A stretch of DNA of 64,000 bases, from positions 20,625,420 through 20,689,419 of the forward strand of contig NC_063045.1 in the NCBI RefSeq assembly GCF_018812025.1, given 5' to 3'. This DNA comes from Megalobrama amblycephala. Its lineage: Eukaryota > Chordata > Actinopteri > Cypriniformes > Xenocyprididae. The notes under the pieces were generated by a model. It was not told the DNA's origin. It was given only the letters and a program-made list of their open reading frames with translations, and ran no database searches. The first letter of the stretch is position 1. Every line of letters starts with the position of its first letter. A program made the translations under genes and the position numbers. Positions 23,901 to 35,981 of the stretch are shown here, in pieces.

Positions 23901-24621
23901 TGGAGACTAACATGCAGGTTGCAAGCTTTGCCTATTCCCACATCAAGTCCTTGACCAGAATCACTGCTCCTGATATGGCAGCTGTGTAAGAATGACAAAT
24001 ATTTTTTCATATATTTTACTTTATCATGTCATTTGAGCACAATCCAGAGGTAATCATGGTTGTCCATTTCAGTGCTGGTGCAGCTAATGTTGCCATCAAG
24101 CTCATGAGCCGCAAGCTGGACAGGCTTAGCTTCTGTTTCAGCAGAGCCCTTCAGCTGGACTTCTATCATAGTGAGTTTTGCAATTTCATAAGAGAGGTCT
24201 TTTGTGTGTTTCTTAAGATATGTAAAAATAATCCCCACATATAATAAATCACATTAATTGTATTCTTACCTCTGTCCCTGTGCAGCTCCTCTTATGATTG
24301 GAGCTGCTGGTAGTGCCTACATGATCAATGATGCCGCCACCATCCTGCCCAGAGCTGTTGTAGCTAAAGCACGTGCTTATCTGGCTGGAGCTGCTGCTGA
24401 TGTTCTTGAGGTGGGCAAACCAAGACGTTTTTTTTTTTAAAAAAAAGTCTGACTCAGTTTTCAGTCTTAACTCAGTTTCAGTTGATTCTTTCAAACAGAT
24501 TGGTGTGAGAACTGAAGGAATCCAGGAGGCTCTTCTGAAATCTCCTGCTGCAGATGAAAGTGTTGACCGTATCACAAAGATTAAACGCACACTGAAAGCA
24601 GTAAGTTATAAATTTGAGACG

Positions 24622-24655
<34 letters not shown>

Positions 24656-27600
24656 ATTCTATTGTTTACATTTTCAGCTCATAAACTGGAAGGCTTTGCC
24701 AACCAACCAGCCTTTGGCTTCAGCATATGTAAAACTGCTTGGACAGGAAGTGGCTTTTGCCAGAATTGACAGGAACATCATTGAACAAGCAATACCGGTA
24801 TTGTGTTCTAGTTCCTGCATCTTATTTTATTACCATAATTCTCATTTGACTTATTACTTGAGATATTATAGAAATTCTTATTAGATTTATTTTGTCTTTT
24901 CATAAATATCCCCAGCTTGCCACTGGACCCAAACCACGTGAACTGTTGAAGGTTGCCCTTAAAGCTTTGCAGGAAGGAATTGCCTTTCAGTATGCCAGAC
25001 CCCTGCTTGTAGCTGAAGTGCGTCGTATCTTCCCAACAGCAGTTGGTGTGCCCATGGAGCTCAGTATGTACTCCGCTGTTGTTGGTGCTGCAAGTGTCAA
25101 TGGTATGTTTTTTTTTTTTCTCGCTTTGAATTTTTAGCGTTCTTTCCTTGGAAAAGAGAGGGTAAGTTCTTAGTCTTATATTCATCTGTTCATCCTTCTA
25201 GTTAAGGCCACCATTACACCTCCTCTCCCTGAGGAGATTGAGACCATGACTCTTGAGCAGCTGAAGAAGACTGATGTTCAACTCCAAGCTGAAGCAAGAC
25301 CAAGGTACACTTTTAAAAACACCTGAAGCCAAGAAATAGCATACACAACAGCACCTTTAAAAACACAACCTCCCTTATTCTTGTTTCAGTATTGCTATAC
25401 AGAAATTTGCTGTGATGGGAGTGAACACTGCTTTGATCCAAGCTGCTGTTATGGCAAAGGGAGAAATCCGTTTAATTGCCCCTGGAAAAGTGGCTGCAAG
25501 AGCAGACATTCTCAAGGGCAACTACAAGGTGGAGGCTCTGCCTGTTGAGGTTCCTGAACACATTGCTGCTGTGAGGTAATGAACTCTTAGTCTTGCCAGT
25601 GTTGCAAAAATATTGAATGAATTTCCCCAAAATTACCAACAGGTTCCTCCAATATTTTCTTGTTTTGACAGTTTTGAGACTCTTGCTGTGGTCAGAAACA
25701 TTGAAGATCCAACTGCTGAGAGAATTGTTCCGCTGGTACCTGAGTTGTCCCTGCAAAACCCCCAGACATGGGTAAGCCACACATGATGTATGTCAAAAGT
25801 CAAAGTGGCAAGACTTGTTACAGTACTTGTTAATTTTCTGTTTCAGTCTTCTGAGATCCCTGATCCTGACATGCGAGCTGAAGCTCCTATGAGACCTACT
25901 GCTCCATTTCACAAGACTCTCTGTCTTGCTGTCCCATACATTGAAATCAAGGGGTGCATTGAGGTGCACTCTCACAACGCTGCTTATATCAGAAATTCTC
26001 CTCTCTTCAACATAATTGGACAGCACTCAGCTCGTGCTGCAGTGGCAAGAGGTATTTTCAAAAACAGATTTACTTGAGTTAGCAGGATGTATTTTCACAT
26101 AAAATTTGAATTACTTTTGTCATTTTGGCTGTAGCTGAAGGTCCTACAGTTGAAAGATTGGAGCTTGAAGTCCATGTTGGTCCTAGAGCTGCTGAGAGGC
26201 TCCTTAAGCAAATCAACCTCATTGATGAGGAGACTCAAGAAGGAAAGGCCTTCTTGTTGAAATTGAGGGAAATCCTGGAGACTGAAGATAAAAATGTGCC
26301 CATCTCTTCTGAAAGCAGCAGCAGCCGCATAATCAGCAGTTCAAGCTCCTCCATGTCCAGCTCTCGTATGACTGAGGTGAGGACATGGGATCTTGTTTGA
26401 TGGCTTGGTAGTTAACATTTGTATAATCAATGTCTCCTATTTTTATTAATTCTCATTTCTTTCTTATGGGTTTTCAGACTGCCAATCACATGGAGCCCTT
26501 CAAGAAATTTCACAAAGATCAGGTAATTACTAAGGAATACTTTTTAATCATTACTCATTCTATTACATCTCTATTTGGAGTGATTGAGTTTCTGCCAGCA
26601 CAGTTAATACTATACAAAAACTTCTCTTGCAGTACATGGCACAACATGGTGCCTCAAAGGCAGTAAGCAGTGGAAGCGCTGCATCTAGCTTTGAGCATAT
26701 CCAGAAACAGGTGAACTAATTTCTGTGATTTGATTTGTCTAAAACAAAACCTAAAAAGGAATATCACACTTCTTGAATGAATTGCTTAAATGATTGTTCA
26801 TTCTTTTAGGCTAAATATCTTGGGAATGCTGTTCCACCTGTTGTTGCTGTCATTGCCCGTGTTGTTAGAGTGGACCACAAGTTGTTGGGTTACCAGCTTG
26901 CTGCTTTCTTTGACAAGCCAACTGCAAGAGTGCAGCTCATTGTTTCCTCCATTGCCGAGAATGACAACTGGAAGTTGTGTGCTGATGGTGTCCTGCTAAG
27001 CAAGCACAAAGTCACTGTAAGATCAGAGCTCAAAATTCCCCAAAATGTCACAATTGTCTAATTCTGTCCTTGATGTTCTGCTGGTCTGAACTGTACATAC
27101 ATTTTATTCTTCAGACCAAGGTTGCTTGGGGTGCAGAGTGTCAGCAATATGCAGTCATTACTAAAGCTGAGGCTGGAATCCTTGGAGAATTCCCTGCTGT
27201 CCGTCTAGAGTGGGAATATGAAAGGCTTCCAGTTATTGTCACCACCTATGCCAAAAAGTAAACACAATGGTCATTAACTGTTTTGTGGTAACTGTACAAA
27301 TGTTTTTGAATCCATTTTCCCTATGTATCACTTTTCAAACAGGCTGTCTAAACACATCCCTATGGCAGCATTGCAGGCAGGAATGAGGTTTGAAAGAGCC
27401 ACGAACAGTGAGAAAGAGATTGAACTGACTGTGGCCTTGCCCACTAAGAGGACCCTGAATGTTGTTGTTAAGGCTCCAGAGGTGAGTGGCCAGTAATATT
27501 TAAACTATGAATCACTCAGAAATAAAATAAGAAAAAGTAACTACTGTAGCTGTTTTCTGCTGCTTTAGATGACACTGTCAAGGATGGCTGTTCCTCTCCC

Positions 27601-29145
27601 CATCACTGTTCCCATAAATCCAGATGGAACCCTTTCCATTCATATTGACCAGGACATTCTGTTCAGAGCCCAGAACTATATCTATGATTACACCACAGGT
27701 ACAAATCAGAGACATGACACAGGAATTACCATATCAAAACAAATTCACATTTAATATATTTAGAAACCACACACTTGCTTGATTTTTTATTTTATTTTAT
27801 TTTTTTAGCTCAGTGCAGCATGATGCAGGACACAATCACCAACTTCAACAACAGGAGGTACAAAAATGAAATGCCCATTTCCTGCTACCAGGTCTTGGCC
27901 CAAGATTGCACACCTGAGCTGAAATTTGTTGTTCTGTTGAAGAAGGATGAAGAGTCTGAAGAAAACCGCCTGAACGTTAAACTTGCTGACATGTAAGTTC
28001 ACTCTGTTGTGAACTAGTATCCATTTAATCTGCAGGTTTATTTACTGTGATTATAGTTTTATTACCGCTGCACTGAGTTGATCACCTGTCTTTAACAGTG
28101 ATGTAGACTTGTATGCTTTGGGCACTGACGCAAAAGTTAAAGTTAATGAAATGGAAGTTCCCGTCAGCAGCCTTCCCTATCAGCATCCCTCAGGTAGGGT
28201 CTAAGGTCCACGTGGTCTCTTTGAATTCACATAACATGTTTAGCTAATCTAAATTAAATCTGGTTTAGGCTCCATCCAGATCAGGAAGAAGGCTGATGGT
28301 TTGTCACTTTATGCTCCTAGTCACGGGCTTCAAGAAGTCTACTTTGCTAATGGTCATTGGAAGGTGACTGCAAGTTAATGAGTATCTATCAGCTACTGTA
28401 TTTCTACAACAAAAACACATCATCCAGAGTTTAATTTCTCATTTATAGATCCAAGTTGCAGACTGGATGAAGGGACAGACCTGTGGACTCTGTGGAAAAG
28501 CCGATGGAGAGATCGGACAGGAGTACACTACACCCAGTGAATACCTAACCAAGAGCTCAGTCAGTTTTGCTCACTCATGGGTGCTTCCTGTTGAGAGCTG
28601 CCGTGATGCCAGCCGTAAGATTTGTTTAATGCTGTGTATTACAAAAATATCATGTGTTTTAAGGAGGTTTTAAACAAAGAAATATTTACAGAATGCCGCA
28701 TGAAACTTGAATCTGTGAAGTTGGAGAAGCAAGCGATTTTGAATGGACAGGAATCTAAATGCTACTCTGTTGAGCCTGTGCTGCGCTGTCTGCCAGGCTG
28801 TGCACCAATCAGAACCATCCCTGTCACTATTGGATACCACTGCCTGTCCACTGGTAAGTGATTTCATTACTTGTTTGAAGATTAATATGAAATTCTCATA
28901 TAACACTGACATTTAATAATGTTACCATGAACTACACAGGCCAAATAATATGCAAAATGATTAACATAACATTGTCTGAATGGGAAAATATACCATTTTG
29001 GCTTCTATATGTCACTTACATTTTTATATCCTGTGTTACAGACTCCAACCTCAACATGTTTGATGGAATCTATGAGAAGAGCGTAGACTTGAGAGAGACT
29101 ACTGATGCTCATGTGGCCTGTCGCTGCACTGAGCAGTGTGCTTAA
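20984..29145 (+). CDS. vtg: Vitellogenin gene B, type II with vWD domain
   Basis: Complete gene, 34 exons, open frame of 1609 aa. Exons: 20984-21023, 21110-21130, 21211-21362, 21470-21721, 21799-21960, 22226-22374, 22495-22645, 22760-22917, 22989-23154, 23239-23364, 23454-23672, 23768-23985, 24073-24170, 24286-24410, 24499-24600, 24678-24797, 24916-25102, 25202-25304, 25390-25575, 25672-25771, 25847-26051, 26135-26376, 26478-26522, 26633-26710, 26810-27016, 27115-27257, 27343-27481, 27569-27698, 27809-27992, 28099-28193, 28269-28363, 28449-28614, 28692-28853, 29042-29145. After the signal peptide come the N-terminal lipovitellin module (about residues 17-600) and lipid-cavity domains (to about 1010). 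Exon 5 has the likely receptor-binding segment TKAKDL. A short Ser-rich phosvitin lies in exon 22, then lipovitellin 2. The vWD/C-terminal region spans exons 29-34, with CGLCG in exon 32. Intron 11 has a GC donor (23673). Type II (zebrafish vtg2/vtg8-like) fits best. Confidence 0.95.
24624..24652. repeat. (TA)n microsatellite in gene B intron 15
   Basis: A simple run of TA dinucleotides. Gene C has a (TA)n run at the same intron position; gene D has only a few repeats there. Confidence 0.9.
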
Positions 29146-29215
29146 ACCCAATTCTTGGCTCAGTAGAACCTAATACAACATTTTTGAAGCTACTGTAAAT
29201 GAATGCCTTAATTTC

Positions 29216-29221
29216 AATAAA
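29216..29221 (+). promoter_or_regulatory. Poly(A) signal of vtg gene B
   Basis: AATAAA about 70 bp after the TAA stop codon at 29143-29145. Confidence 0.75.
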
Positions 29222-29366
29222 TCTGAATGAGCCTTCTCAAAATATGTCTGCTGACTATTTTTTCTTTATTTAACAACTGGAACTTTACTTCCTACTGTTG
29301 TCTACTTCTGCTGTAACCACCATAGATACTGAGGGAGAGAGGATACACCAATGGGTTTTTCAATGA

Positions 29367-30055
29367 CAATTCAATTTAATTCAATTCACATTTATTTGTA
29401 TAGCGCTTTTCACAATACATATCGTTTCACAGAGAATGCATGTCAACATTACAATTTAGATAATCTGGTATCGGAGGTGACTGTCCAATGTATGTGGTTT
29501 CAGAAATGTACATATAATCATGCAGTTAGCTAACAATGTAATAGTTTAGGCAATTTAATTTACAATCACTGTTAGCAGTTTAATTGAAGGTAGAAGCAAT
29601 GAGCTCCTGGAAATAATGTATTACATATTAACAATAATTAGGATATATAGAAATTTGGGAATGTGCATGTTGATCCAGATGTTACGTCATCTGAAGTCCT
29701 CGCAGGAGTTGGCGCCGTCTCTTCAAAGGTGTTGGTCATCTGAGGTCTTCATAAGAGGCTGGATCCAAACTGAAGCTGATGTACTCTCTAGTCACCTCGG
29801 GACGGGCGTCCCAAGATAAAACAGAAAAGCAAACAGAGAATAATTAGCTGGTGTTCATAACATTAAGCAAAGATGTCATGTGCAATTGATCTGATATGAG
29901 ATGCATTATGTGAATGCTTGGCTAAAGAGATGCGTCTTTAATCTAGATTTAAACTGGGTGAGCGTGTCTGAGCCCCGAACATTATCAGGAAGGCTATTTC
30001 AGAGTTTAGGAGCCAAATGTGAAAACGCTCTCCCTCTTTTAGTGGATTTACCCTG
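29367..30055. repeat. Interspersed repeat downstream of vtg B
   Basis: The phrase TTTATTTGTATAGCGCTTTT near 29391-29410, and later text ending around 30050, are familiar from an abundant teleost interspersed repeat. No coding frame. Limits are approximate and the class is not certain. Confidence 0.5.
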
Positions 30056-31396
30056 ATAGCAAGCAATGATCGAAATAATGTTAAATCAGTGTTAATGTGT
30101 CAATGTTAACCGCATTGATTCAATATCCCTTTTACACCCTCAATTAATGTTGAAAACAGTTTTCTATATGAGGAAAATGCTTGTGAATTTAAACATGTTG
30201 CGTTCAAATTCTGGGCTCAATTACTTATCTGTAGGCCACTTTATTAGTATAATGTTTAGTGAGTTTGGTCTGTTAATATCACTGTCTTTCTTAATACATT
30301 AAGCCACTTTAAGCATTTTCTATAACGGTTTTCCATGGGAGGAAAAGGCTTAACGTGTTATTAAATGCGTTGAGATCATTCAGGACTCATCCGATTTTTT
30401 TGTAGGCCTACATAGTATTTATTAGTATGATGTTTAGTGAGTTTGGTCTATTAATATCACTGTCCTAGGCTACAATCCACGTTAAGCGTTTTTCACGTTA
30501 AGCGTTTTAGAATGTCCCGTTGCCGACGCATCATGCCTCACTGACAGGTAGGCTATCGCGTTTATTTCGTTTTTCCTTTTTTATTTAAAATATTCACAAA
30601 CTTGTTAACTATATCATGATATATAGATGATATATTCCGATTGTCAAATATGTGGAAGTTAATGTGTTTTGATGTTTATAATGATCATGTTGATAAAACA
30701 GAGGATCAGTCGGATTTACATCACGTAATCAATTTTTCCCAAAATACATAAATGTAAGTGGCTGGTGAACTGAGAGAAAAGAGTAAACTTTATTGTTTCA
30801 TACGCAATGTATCTGATATGAATAAAAAAAAATTACAAATTATAATCGAATGGATTATTTCAGCTTCCATATCAGTGTTTGGAGTTTGCATTTAACAAAC
30901 TATAAATGTCTTTTTTAATATGTAGCCTAGTACTTCATTTAAATGTCTTTTTAAATGTATGAAACCTCAAATAAACATTATGTGGTTGAAAACACTGAAT
31001 AGTTGTGAAATATGAAAAGCAGAGCGCATCCATCTCTGGCTCAGCGCCAGCAGCACGAAAGCAGGTTTGAATTTAGCCGGTGTGATCGCACGTGTTAAAG
31101 GATAAAATTGGGAGTGAATAGGGGAAAAATTGAAACTGAGGGGGCACAAATCAGATCTGAGGGGGCAATGCCCCCTTTTGTCTCCTCGTGGCGCCGGGCC
31201 TGATCAAAATTCATCCATGGCTCCCATCATGCATTGCTGCATGAATAAATTATGAGCTTAATTGTCTTAGTAATTTTCTTTATTCTCACTATTTTATTTT
31301 TTGCTGTTTTTATGTGACTTTTTAGTAGCTTGTTTTCTAATGTTCAGAGTTGATCTGTTGATCAGAATATGTTGCTTGTCACCGTTGACATTCTAC
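30056..31396. other. Intergenic, probable old repeat remnants
   Basis: AT-rich. A motif is repeated near 30240 and 30420 (TATTAGTATAATGTTTAGTG and a near copy), which suggests an old internal duplication or repeat remnant. No gene supported. Confidence 0.4.
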
Positions 31397-32853
31397 AGAG
31401 CCCCTAAAAGGACATGGTGGTAGAAAAAAAAATGGGAAAGGAGGAAATTTTACGTGGTGGTGGAAAAAAATTTGGGATGGGAGGATTTTTTTTTTTTTTT
31501 TTTTTTTAATCTTTTGCGTTCCCACGCAAAGATGTTTGCATTCCCTCGCAAAGTTATAATCGTTCCCTTGCTGTGAGCTCGGACAAACACTTCCTCTTTA
31601 ATGTCCCGCTGGCTGGCAGTAATGTTTCAGTTAGTAACATACGTTAATAATGCACACAAATAATGCGCGGCTCATAGAGTTTGAACTTGTTGGACTCAAA
31701 AATGAAAAAATGCAGTCAGTGCTTATGTCAAGCAGTTCAGTTGGCAAAAATATTCACAGATTCGAGCTTCCCGTATTAATAACTCGTGAGCTAAACGTTG
31801 TTAAAACACAAATGCGGCTACTTCCAATCATAGTAACCTAGACAACAAGCTACAACAACCAAATTTTCCTCCAATGTGTTTTATAATAAATTGGTCTCTA
31901 TGAGGCGGCGGAGATACACGCTTGAAGGGACCGTCTGAAAAGTGCAAAACCCGAAACCCTTTTGATCATTTTATATTACGAAAAATACTCAATAACTTAA
32001 CTGTAACACAGTGTACTGTCACCAAATTCAGTTCATACATCACTGCTCTCCTGCTGGTTATAGGTACTACAACACTTAGTTTGGCAAGCAGCACATAAAG
32101 GCCTTCTTTACACAAATGATGTTGGTACACAGCTTACATACTTACAACAGCTTTTGCATGATAATTGCTTACTGGATTTGATGGCATTACAATTTATTTA
32201 ATATTTTTACTAATAACAGTGGAGTTTTTATTATATTATTTTATTTAATAATTAATAATCATAAACGTTATGCTTTTTTTTTTTTTTTAAATCAAACTAA
32301 GTGTTGGGTTTTGCACTTTTTAGACGGTCCCTTCAGGCGTGTATCTCCGCTGCCTGCTCATAGAGACCAATTAACCAATTTTTTTGAGGAAAATTGGGTT
32401 GTTGTAGCTTGTTGTCTAGGTTACTATGATTGGAAGTAGCTGCATTTGTGTTTTAACAACGTTTAGCTCACGAGTTATTAATCCGGAAAGCTCGAATCTG
32501 TGAATATATTGCCAACTGAACTGCTTGACATAAGCACTGACTGCATTTCTTCATTTTTGAGTCCAACAAGTTCAAACTCTATGAGCCGCACATTATTTGT
32601 GTGCATTATTAACGTATGTTACTAACTAAAACACTACTGCCAGCCAGCGGGACATTAAAGAGGAAGTGTTTGTCCGCGCTCACAGCAGGGGAACGATTAT
32701 AACTTTGCGAGGGAACGCAAAACATCTTTGCGAGGGAACGCAAAAGATGTGAAAAAAAAAAAATCCCTCCCATCCCATATTTTTTTTCCACCACCACGTA
32801 AAATTTCCTTCCTTCCCATTTTTTTTCTACCACCATGTCCCTTTAGGGGCTCC
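31397..32853. mobile_element. Large fold-back element between vtg B and vtg C
   Basis: Two inverted arms of roughly 550 bp (about 31397-31960 and 32300-32853) surround an AT-rich core. The ends read GAGCCCCTAAA...GGACATGGTGG and, inverted, CCACCATGTCCCTTTAGGGGCTC. Arms are well but not perfectly matched. Open frames in the two arms are mirror readings and are not believed to be genes. No clear target duplication was found. Confidence 0.7.
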
Positions 32854-33390
32854 GTAACATTCATATGCTGATTCTTGATGTCTGCGTGTGCCTAATGGGA
32901 GTTTTTTTTTTTTTTTTTTGTAAAATACATCAGAACAACTTTTAAGAAATCTTTTGGATTCTACTGGAAAAGCTGATCTTCTGCTGTAGATTCACAAGAC
33001 TGCTGTAATCAATAATGTAAATATAACTCAGAGATTGGGTTTTAAATGAGTTTGGTGATTCAGATCAAATAATGATTACGGGAAAATATATCCAACATCA
33101 TCTAATCATTTTCTTTCTTTGTATGGCTGTTATAACTCAGTTAAGCAGCCAAATTAAACCTAATACTAAAGAGTCAAGGGTCAAGAGCTCAACTAAAGCA
33201 AACCCTGATCTGCATGATGGTGACTTAAAATTGTGATTTTTCTCCTTTGGTGATTCTGTTTGTTAACATCAGGTGTCTTCAATAATGGTCAATCATCACT
33301 CAATTAATATCTCATTAACTTACTTTTTACACTACTTCAGTGGGTGGGATAATGTTTAATGTCAGTAGAATGTTATTTTAAGGTTTGTAT

Positions 33391-34548
33391 GATGTTCCTG
33401 AAACATCCATGAAATCATCCAAACACCTGCTGTGAACAAACACTGAAAGAAAGATAAATAAGAACACAAACTACAACTTTCTTCAGCCACAGCCTTAGAT
33501 GAACTGAAGATAAAAGACATTAAATCTCTGAAGATCTAATTAAACAACTCCACAAACAGGATTACCAGCTTCACTTATCACTAACCAGACTGACTTTATT
33601 TCTGTCACACGTCTACAGTAGCTCTTATTGAGAATTAACAGGTTTAGATGTTTCGTTTGAGGTCACCATCATGGAGATTGGTGGTTGCTTTAGTTGAGCT
33701 CTTGACCCTACTGTAGAGTTGCTTCTTTATCAGCAATTGCAGGTGTTTTCAGAATGTGTTTTCAATGTGAAATTCTGTCATTGTTAACTTTCTGTTTAAA
33801 ACATTGTTTTGTGTCATTTATACACTCACATTTGGCATATGAAACAATGGTGACCTGCTTCATGCCAGCATGCATTGCGACATGAATAAATTATGCAGCT
33901 GAATTTTTATTGTCACCATTGTTGAGGTTTGTATGATGAGTGCTGATGTCCAAGTGTGTCGTTTTTAACTTCTAAATAGTTTTGGACAATCCAACATAAA
34001 ACAGTGTACTGTTAAAAATAATTCTATCACATTTGAGTTTATTTCCTTTTCACATAACACTTCAATACCAAAAGTAAAGAAAACTACAAAAAGGCAGTTG
34101 ATTAAACCATTTTAATGCAGCTGTTTGTCTGTTACAACAGATATGTTGATCTGCTTTATCAATGCAGAAATGTTTTCTGAATACACCAGCAATTGTTGAT
34201 AAAGAAGCAACTTAACAAAAGTCAAGGGTCAAGAGCACAACTAAAGCAACCACCAATCTCCATGATGGTGACCTCAAACAAAACATCTAAACTTCTGTAA
34301 ATTCTCATTAAGAACTTTTGTAGACCTGTGACAGAAATAAAGTCAGTCTGGTTAGTAATAAGTGAAGCTGGTAATCCTGTTTGTGGAGTTGTTTAATCAG
34401 ATCTTCAGAGATTTAATGTCTTTTATCTTCAGTTCATCTAAGGCTGTTGCTGAAGAAAGTTAGTTTGTGTTTTTATTTCTCTTTCTTTCAGTGCTTGTTC
34501 ACAGCAGGTGTTTGAATGATTGAAAGAACGTTTCAGGAACATCATACT
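33391..34548. repeat. Second large inverted repeat between vtg B and vtg C
   Basis: Arms of about 360 bp (33391-33752 and 34183-34548) are inverted copies of each other around a core of about 430 bp. A third, short copy of part of the right arm (GTCAAGGGTCAAGAGCTCAAC) lies at about 33175-33228 in the same orientation as the right arm. No coding capacity. Confidence 0.65.
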
Positions 34549-34976
34549 AACCTACTATCATTAAGGAAACTGGACATTTTATGTTCTTGGAATGTTACAA
34601 ATCAATGTTCCTACAATGTTGAATTTTAGATCAAAATTAAGTTGAAAGAACGTTTGAGGAACATCATACCTCATAAAAACATTCCTGTAACATCAAATAA
34701 AATTGGACGTTTTTTATGTTCCCAGAACCAACACTGAATATTTAGAGAATATTTATAACAAAATTCTGTTAGCTGGGATAAGTCATTCATGACAATGCTG
34801 AACATGCACAGTCCTAAACATTTCACTAGCAATCAGCCTGAGCTACTAAAAATACTTGTATTAAGAATAATACATTTTAAAATGAACAATTATAAAATAT
34901 TTCAAGTGAAACTGTGACATGGTCCTCAATCTAATATTGACTTAAACAAGTTTTGATGACATTTGATGCCAGGGTG

Positions 34977-34989
34977 ACCTAACCTAAAA
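34977..34989. promoter_or_regulatory. Distal estrogen-response-like site of vtg C
   Basis: TGCCAGGGTGACC has one perfect TGACC half-site and an imperfect partner at the standard 3-bp spacing. It is followed by CTAAAACTGATAG-type sequence also seen after the distal site of gene D at 55705. It lies about 1 kb before the gene C ATG. Confidence 0.45.
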
Positions 34990-35631
34990 CTGATAGTCTT
35001 ATGCCAAATCTGTCTATATTGTGTACTTTGAGAGCAAAAAGCTACAAAAAAAAGCATAGCAAACTCCCCATGAAATATTGCCATTAGTGCAAATGAGACT
35101 GGGCTATCCAATAGAACTGAACTACACAGCACAACCCACAAGACAGTGAATCCCTTTACCTTGAGTGAACCTACGAAAACAAAACAATTTCTGATTGTCT
35201 CTCCTAATAAATTAATCCACTCTACTTTGAGTGATCACTGCAGATGGCTTGATTAGGTCGAGGGACTCAAATCTATAAAAGTTTGGCATTTATAGGCATT
35301 AGGCCAATCTCAAATACAATGGAGTTCACAGGGAATACAGCTGCATTCAAAAATCAGTAATGATGTATTATAGGTAATTAAAAACATACCAGCAATTGCA
35401 GAATTTATAAAAAATGTTTTCAGCCATTCTATATATTACCTTTATAATTTAACAGTCTTATCATGTCAAGTCAGTGAAGAGTTTGTTTTGGATTTCAAAT
35501 ATTAAACATATTGCAAAGTATTAATATTATATATTAAATGTATTATATACATCTTAATAATCTAAAGAATTAGGAGAGATAGTTTTTCTTTGTCTAAATA
35601 TATACATATACCCATGTATAGACAAAACCAG

Positions 35632-35632
35632 C

Positions 35633-35703
<71 letters not shown>
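35632..35703. repeat. (A)n(TA)n microsatellite upstream of vtg C
   Basis: A short A-run passes into about 25 TA repeats, 90 bp before the proximal estrogen-response-like site. Confidence 0.95.
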
Positions 35704-35709
<6 letters not shown>

Positions 35710-35793
35710 TACTTTTTACTTATCCTGATCAACTTTCAAATGAAGACAAATACAAAATTGACGTTGGTCATTGCTCTGGAGGATGACATGACA

Positions 35794-35811
35794 GGCCAGG
35801 GTAACCTGACC
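35794..35811. promoter_or_regulatory. Proximal estrogen-response-like site of vtg C
   Basis: GGCCAGGGTAACC matches GGTCAnnnTGACC at 8 of 10 positions and runs into an extra perfect half-site TGACC (35807-35811). It is about 140 bp before the TATA box, at the same place as in genes B and D. Confidence 0.6.
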
Positions 35812-35919
35812 TCTAATTGATATTGATGTTCAAAGAGGTTGACCAACCTGTCTTATGTACTTTTTGCTTTTTGATATCTAAAGACATCTGTTAATAATTA
35901 ATTTACAAATTCATACTTG

Positions 35920-35941
35920 GTCAGCAAGAAACTACTATAAA
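35920..35941 (+). promoter_or_regulatory. Core promoter of vtg gene C
   Basis: GTCAGCA (35920-35926) then TATAAA (35936-35941), 46 bp (TATA start) before the ATG. Nearly identical to the gene D core promoter, same spacing. Confidence 0.75.
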
Positions 35942-35981
35942 AGATCTGTTTCTCTGAGAGGCTCTTCACAAACCATCAGCC

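Noticed and set aside
33391..34548. Possible CRISPR-like or satellite array from the repeated blocks
   Set aside because: There are only two inverted arms plus one partial copy, no regular spacing, and the setting is a vertebrate nuclear genome.
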